Shown piece by piece: positions 7,817 to 10,842 of a DNA stretch of 10,842 nucleotides (the first letter of the stretch is position 1; each line of letters opens with the position of its first letter). The notes below the pieces were generated by a model. That model was given only the letters and a program-made list of their open reading frames with translations, was not told the origin of the DNA and did no database searches. Origin of the DNA: an uncultured Christensenellaceae bacterium (lineage in GTDB: Bacteria > Bacillota > Clostridia > Christensenellales > MGBC116941); contig CAJUEF010000015.1 in assembly GCA_910585035.1 (NCBI GenBank), positions 13,128 to 23,969 on the forward strand. Direction: 5' to 3'. The position numbers and the translations under genes are program-made.

Positions 7817-7890
7817 TCCGCATAAAGAGGCATGCGCGCTGATTTTACCTCTTAGAATTATAAAAACACAATAATCAAAGGGGAAGTAAA

Positions 7891-8406
7891 ATGAGAAAGC
7901 TAATTGCAGTTTTTATGCTGCTTACTATAACCATTCTTGGAGGATGCACTAAAAATGAAAATGAGGGAATTCTTAGGCTGCATGTAATTGCCAATAGCAA
8001 TTCTGCTTTTGACCAAGCGGTTAAATTAAAGGTTAAGGATAAAGTGAGCGTTATAATGGCGGAAAAAGGAATTACCACATATGAGGAAGCTATTAAAATT
8101 GCTTTAAACGAACAGGATATGATTTTACAAACAGCCAATCAAGTTCTTTTAGAAAATGGCGCGGATTATGTAGCGGATATGGAGGTGGGCACATACCATT
8201 TTCCGGAAAAGACTTATGGTACGGCTACATTTAAGGAAGGAAATTACAATGCGGTGAGACTAAAGCTGGGCGAAGCTAAGGGCGAAAATTGGTGGTGCGT
8301 TATGTTTCCTCCTATTTGCTTTATTGATTCAGGAAGCGGAGACTGGGACCTTGGAGCTGAAGAAAATGTGGAATTTAAGTCCTTGCTTGCCGCGGTGATA
8401 AAATAG
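7891..8406 (+). CDS. spoIIR: Stage II sporulation protein R (SpoIIR)
   Basis: SpoIIR is the forespore-made signal that crosses into the intermembrane space and activates the SpoIIGA protease to process pro-sigma-E in the mother cell. The 171-residue protein has the family blocks: RLHVIANSNSAFDQAVKLKVKD at 29-50, FPEKTYG at 104-110, and a C-terminal block centred on NWWCVMFPPICFID at 133-146 with Cys136 and Cys143. It is shorter than the B. subtilis protein. The N-terminus is a hydrophobic segment ending LGGC, a good lipobox with Cys19. Export and lipid attachment are therefore predicted, whereas SpoIIR is generally described as a released signal. The ATG is preceded by a strong AGGGGAAG ribosome binding site. 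It is divergent from the efflux operon and is followed after 71 bases, with no visible terminator, by an unknown secreted-protein gene. Confidence 0.92.
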   Translation: MRKLIAVFMLLTITILGGCTKNENEGILRLHVIANSNSAFDQAVKLKVKDKVSVIMAEKGITTYEEAIKIALNEQDMILQTANQVLLENGADYVADMEVGTYHFPEKTYGTATFKEGNYNAVRLKLGEAKGENWWCVMFPPICFIDSGSGDWDLGAEENVEFKSLLAAVIK

Positions 8407-8477
8407 CCTTTGTAAAATATTTAAAATATCATCTTAATTTATACATATAAAATAAATATCTATGGAAAGGAAAACTT

Positions 8478-8999
8478 ATGTATAAGGCAATATTAATAAC
8501 TCTTCTTTTGCTTATGTGTCTTGGGGTTATAGTTAAAGCTGAACCTTTACCTCTGGTTCCCGGAGCGACGTATACCCAGCAAAGTACACAAACTAAAGAA
8601 ACGCAGTTACAAGAAACAAAAAAGGAACAAGAGGAAACAAAAAAGGAAGATTTACAAAGCACGTCTGAAAGTGCTAAGGAAAATGATGTATCAAAGAGCA
8701 CTGCTCAAAAGGATCAGCAAGCTGCCGCAGGAAACGGAGGAAATTCCGGTGTAATATCAGCTATTGAAGCTGTGAATAGTAAGTGGTTTGCATTAGAAAG
8801 TAAAGAAGACGGAAAGGCAAAAGCTCTTGCCGCTGCTGTTGAACAGGCGGGGAATTACCGTGACAGAGCCCATATGTCTTCATTATTTATAAAAGCAAAA
8901 CAAGAGCTTTCAGCTACAGGTCAGTACAGTGCAGACAGTATACGGGGGGCGCTGGATGCACTTATGGGATGGGACTTTTCATATGGAACCTATAAGTAG
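8478..8999 (+). CDS. Unrecognised small secreted protein with a charged low-complexity linker
   Basis: I do not recognise a family for this 173-residue protein. Residues 1-21 look like a Sec signal peptide (MYKAILITLLLLM...VKA) with a plausible cleavage after Ala21. Residues about 32-85 are a low-complexity stretch rich in Gln, Glu, Lys, Thr and Ser, including two ETKKE units seven residues apart. A Gly/Asn hinge (84-91) follows, then a probably folded helical domain at 92-165 (GVISAIEAVNSKWFALESK, then AALEQ-like and RAHMSSLF helices) and an aromatic end (GWDFSYGTYK). There is no lipobox, catalytic motif or LysM/SPOR-like domain that I can see. An AAAGGA ribosome binding site precedes the ATG. 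The stop codon is 13 bases before the ypeB-like start, so the two are almost certainly cotranslated from one message. The context suggests a spore-envelope or sporulation role, which is inference only. Confidence 0.85.
   Translation: MYKAILITLLLLMCLGVIVKAEPLPLVPGATYTQQSTQTKETQLQETKKEQEETKKEDLQSTSESAKENDVSKSTAQKDQQAAAGNGGNSGVISAIEAVNSKWFALESKEDGKAKALAAAVEQAGNYRDRAHMSSLFIKAKQELSATGQYSADSIRGALDALMGWDFSYGTYK
8613..8648 (+). repeat. 15-bp direct repeat with a 21-base period inside the unknown gene
   Basis: GAAACAAAAAAGGAA occurs at 8613-8627 and again at 8634-8648. The period is exactly seven codons, so the reading frame is kept and the peptide unit ETKKE is repeated at residues 46-50 and 53-57. 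It looks like a small in-frame duplication within the linker and could vary in copy number between strains. Confidence 0.8.
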
Positions 9000-9012
9000 A
9001 AAGGAAAAGAAA

Positions 9013-10188
9013 ATGAAAAAAGTACAGGTGCCTATTATATTACCTTTTTTATTGATTGTGGTAATAGCAACACTTACAGGTATTCTTGGATACTCCTCAT
9101 TAACAAGCAAGGGCGACAGCAGCGACGCTCCTAAAACCCAGCAGGTACAGAGCAATACTGAAGCTGAAATAAATATGTCAGGAGTACATGGGAGCCTTAC
9201 AGGGACTAAAGCTAAACTGGATGCCATGTATGCTGTGCAAAGCACCTTTAAAAAGGGAGAATATCTTTTAGGTGCTGCAAATGAGTTGAAAGTTGTGGGA
9301 GCTTATTGCAGCTCCAAGGAGGAAAATCTTCGCCAATTTTCAGCAGGCATAAGCAGAAGCCTTGAAAATATAGGTCAAAAGCTATCCTGTGGCGGCGAGT
9401 TATCTGAAGTGGACAGCAATAATTTATCTGAAATAGTAAAGGCAGTTGATAAAGCTATATTAACATCAACGAAAGCAAGAGACGAGAACAATAACGATTA
9501 CTTTAGAGGTGAATTTACGCTTCCTGTAATTGAAATAAAATCCGGCACCGGAATATCTAGGGAAAATGCTGATGAAGCTGCAAAAACTGTTTTGGACACT
9601 GCAGAATATAAAGAAGAAAAGGACAGGTTTTATTCTTATGGCGGAGATAATTATTTACTGGAGGTATCAAAAGACGATGGCTCCGTTATGTACAGAATGA
9701 CCGGTTATGAGCTGCAAGAGGCAGAGCTTACAGAAGAAAAGCTCAAAGAGGCGGCTGATAAGGCAAAAACACTTTTGAAAGAAAAAGGCTTTGGTGATAC
9801 TGTTTTGTTCCAGTGGCAGGCGGCGGGAGGAGAAATATCAATGACTCTTTATCCTGTGCAGGGGGATGCTGTTTATATGAACGCTCCTTTTGGTGTGGTT
9901 ATGTCTATTAACGACGGCGCTCTTTTGGGGCTTAGAACCTCTGTGTTTACAGCATTAAATATAGAAGACAATGAAAAATTGCTGGGAGAGCTTAATAACA
10001 ATTATAAGGACAAAAATTATATAGTTAAAGCATTAAATGAATATGGAGCAGCTTGTTATGCAGTTTCCTATAACATGGGTGGAAGTGAATATATTTCCTT
10101 GTGGCAGATTGCTTCTTCAAGAGAGATAAAGCTTTCAAAAATGCTTAATACGGTTCATGGAAGAATATTGTCTGATATAGATTTATAA
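9013..10188 (+). CDS. ypeB: YpeB-like membrane-anchored PepSY-domain protein (spore germination family)
   Basis: In Bacillus, YpeB is held at the forespore inner membrane and is needed for stability and function of the cortex-lytic enzyme SleB. This 391-residue protein has one N-terminal membrane anchor (about 7-28), a Ser/Thr/Gln-rich linker and a helical region (55-165). Three PepSY-like segments follow: 178-232 (beginning TGISRENADEAAKTVL), 238-312 (TEEKLKEAADKAKTLLKEKGF, then SMTLYPVQGDAVYMNAPFGV and a NDGALLG turn), and a less regular one at about 334-378. The layout and the VPVQ-like block fit YpeB, although the protein is shorter than the roughly 450 residues of B. subtilis. An open frame extends upstream to 8929, but the ATG at 9013-9015 has an AAAGGA seven bases upstream and gives a proper membrane start. 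It follows the unknown secreted-protein gene by 13 bases. No sleB lies beside it and no terminator follows it. Confidence 0.75.
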   Translation: MKKVQVPIILPFLLIVVIATLTGILGYSSLTSKGDSSDAPKTQQVQSNTEAEINMSGVHGSLTGTKAKLDAMYAVQSTFKKGEYLLGAANELKVVGAYCSSKEENLRQFSAGISRSLENIGQKLSCGGELSEVDSNNLSEIVKAVDKAILTSTKARDENNNDYFRGEFTLPVIEIKSGTGISRENADEAAKTVLDTAEYKEEKDRFYSYGGDNYLLEVSKDDGSVMYRMTGYELQEAELTEEKLKEAADKAKTLLKEKGFGDTVLFQWQAAGGEISMTLYPVQGDAVYMNAPFGVVMSINDGALLGLRTSVFTALNIEDNEKLLGELNNNYKDKNYIVKALNEYGAACYAVSYNMGGSEYISLWQIASSREIKLSKMLNTVHGRILSDIDL

Positions 10189-10223
10189 AGTAATTTTATT
10201 TTGAAATGTGGCGTTTATTATTC

Positions 10224-10251
10224 TTGACTTGCCTGTCTTTTATTCTATAAT
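10224..10251 (+). promoter_or_regulatory. Sigma-A promoter of pyrG
   Basis: TTGACT (10224-10229) is followed after 16 bases by a perfect TATAAT (10246-10251). Transcription should start near 10257-10259, giving a leader of about 30 bases. The predicted start is not a run of G residues and no hairpin fits in the leader. The B. subtilis type of pyrG attenuation, which starts with GGGC and adds extra G residues when CTP is low, therefore does not appear to be present. Confidence 0.82.
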
Positions 10252-10288
10252 GGATAATGAAGTAAAGATATTAGGAGAGTAAAAGGGT

Positions 10289-10842
10289 ATGGCGACAAAG
10301 TTTATATTTGTGACTGGCGGTGTGGTATCCTCTTTGGGTAAAGGGATAACCGCAGCTTCTATAGGCAATTTGCTTAAGAGCAGAGGCTTAAAAATATATA
10401 TGCAGAAGTTTGACCCGTATATTAATATAGATCCAACTAATATGAGCCCTTTGCAGCACGGCGAAGTGTTTGTAACTCAGGATGGTGCGGAATGTGACCT
10501 TGATGTGGGTCACTATGAAAGATTTATAGATGAAAACTGCAATAAATACAGCGACCTTACCACCGGACGTATATATTGGAGCGTGCTTACTCAAGAGCGC
10601 CGCGGTGAATTTAATGGGGGGACTGTTCAGGTAATTCCTCACATAACCAATGAAATAAAAAGGCGAGTACTTATTAACACCAAGGGAGAGTGTCCGCCCG
10701 ATGTTATTATAACTGAAATCGGCGGAACTGTCGGCGATATAGAGTCTACGCCTTTTTTAGAGTCTATAAGGCAGCTTAAAAGTGATGTGGGAAGCGAAAA
10801 CGTGCTTTATATTCATGTTACTCTGCTTCCATATCTTGGCAA
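10289..10842 (+). CDS. pyrG: CTP synthase, N-terminal part (cut by the window end)
   Basis: CTP synthase makes CTP from UTP, ATP and glutamine, the last step of de novo pyrimidine nucleotide synthesis in the cytoplasm. The first 184 codons are present and belong to the synthetase (amidoligase) domain. The glutamine amidotransferase domain would lie beyond the window. Landmarks are FVTGGVVSSLGKGI at 7-20 (the ATP-binding loop), QKFDPYINIDP at 39-49, QHGEVFV at 56-62, DLDVGHYERFIDEN at 70-83 with Asp72, GTVQVIPHITNEIK at 111-124, and EIGGTVGDIES at 143-153. DPTNM at 48-52 differs from the more usual DPGTM. The ATG at 10289-10291 has AGGAG at 10273-10277 as ribosome binding site. The frame is open to the last base with no sign of damage. 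It has its own promoter but may also receive read-through from the ypeB-like gene. Confidence 0.97.
   Translation, partial: MATKFIFVTGGVVSSLGKGITAASIGNLLKSRGLKIYMQKFDPYINIDPTNMSPLQHGEVFVTQDGAECDLDVGHYERFIDENCNKYSDLTTGRIYWSVLTQERRGEFNGGTVQVIPHITNEIKRRVLINTKGECPPDVIITEIGGTVGDIESTPFLESIRQLKSDVGSENVLYIHVTLLPYLG

Larger units (their letters stand above)
7549..7890. other. Divergent control region between the efflux operon and spoIIR
   Basis: This gene-free stretch of 342 bases is strongly AT-rich. Toward the minus strand it holds the efflux promoter with its dyads and the leader palindrome. Toward the plus strand it holds a sigma-F-like candidate at 7788-7816 and an isolated TATAAT at 7761-7766 with no good -35 box. 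A lone GC-rich patch (GCATGCGCGC, 7830-7839) lies inside a weak inverted repeat (AAGAGG 7825-7830, CCTCTT 7848-7853). I found no small gene, RNA gene or riboswitch in it. Confidence 0.6.

Noticed and set aside
7825..7853. Hairpin AAGAGG/CCTCTT around the GC-rich patch in the spoIIR leader
   Set aside because: It has only six pairs with a 17-base loop, no T run and no continuation into a longer stem. Too weak to call a terminator or riboswitch.
8407..8477. Possible sporulation promoter in the spoIIR-unknown gene gap (CATCTTA at 8430-8436, a sigma-G-like -10)
   Set aside because: No matching -35 (GnATR) at the required 17-18 base spacing. The gap is almost pure A/T, so short matches are expected by chance.
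8929..9012. Extended N-terminus of the ypeB-like gene starting at 8929
   Set aside because: It would overlap the unknown gene in another frame and put a Trp/His-rich stretch before the membrane anchor. The ATG at 9013 has a good ribosome binding site.
10189..10223. Terminator after the ypeB-like gene
   Set aside because: No GC-containing inverted repeat or T run is present, so read-through into pyrG cannot be excluded.
1..10842. Mobile element, CRISPR array, toxin-antitoxin or defence system
   Set aside because: I saw no transposase, integrase, terminal repeats, spaced direct repeats or small paired genes on either strand. The content is housekeeping, efflux and sporulation genes.

Overview
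The window looks like ordinary chromosomal DNA from an endospore-forming member of the Clostridia (Firmicutes). The DNA is AT-rich, ribosome binding sites are strong AGGAG/AAAGGA types, sigma-A promoters are near consensus, and two genes are sporulation or spore families (SpoIIR and a YpeB-like PepSY protein). I see no phage, IS element, CRISPR array, tRNA or rRNA. The species cannot be named from this sequence alone.

Left part, minus strand (5-3058): argS and then serS, two aminoacyl-tRNA synthetase genes that are probably cotranscribed from a clear sigma-A promoter before argS. Neither has room for, or motifs of, a T-box leader. Middle part, minus strand (about 3108-7636): a two-gene efflux operon. 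It encodes a membrane-fusion lipoprotein and then an RND transporter whose ATG directly follows the upstream stop codon. It runs from a strong extended -10 promoter to a hairpin near 3108-3135. No outer-membrane channel and no regulator gene lie beside it. Two abutting 14-bp inverted repeats sit on and just upstream of its -35 box.

Right part, plus strand (7788-10188): a divergent three-gene cluster. spoIIR encodes the forespore-to-mother-cell signal that triggers pro-sigma-E processing and here has a lipobox. Next is an unrecognised small secreted protein with a charged low-complexity linker, then a membrane-anchored YpeB-like protein with PepSY-type domains. A partial sigma-F-like promoter lies before spoIIR. 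The unknown gene sits immediately before the ypeB-like gene, where in many spore formers the spore cortex hydrolase gene sleB is YpeB's partner. The window ends in the first 184 codons of pyrG (CTP synthase), which has its own sigma-A promoter and a very short leader.

The synthetases and pyrG are housekeeping genes, the RND pair is an export system, and the central plus-strand cluster is probably sporulation or spore related. The points most worth following are the unknown secreted protein between spoIIR and the ypeB-like gene, the possible lipid anchoring of SpoIIR, and the control region of the efflux operon.
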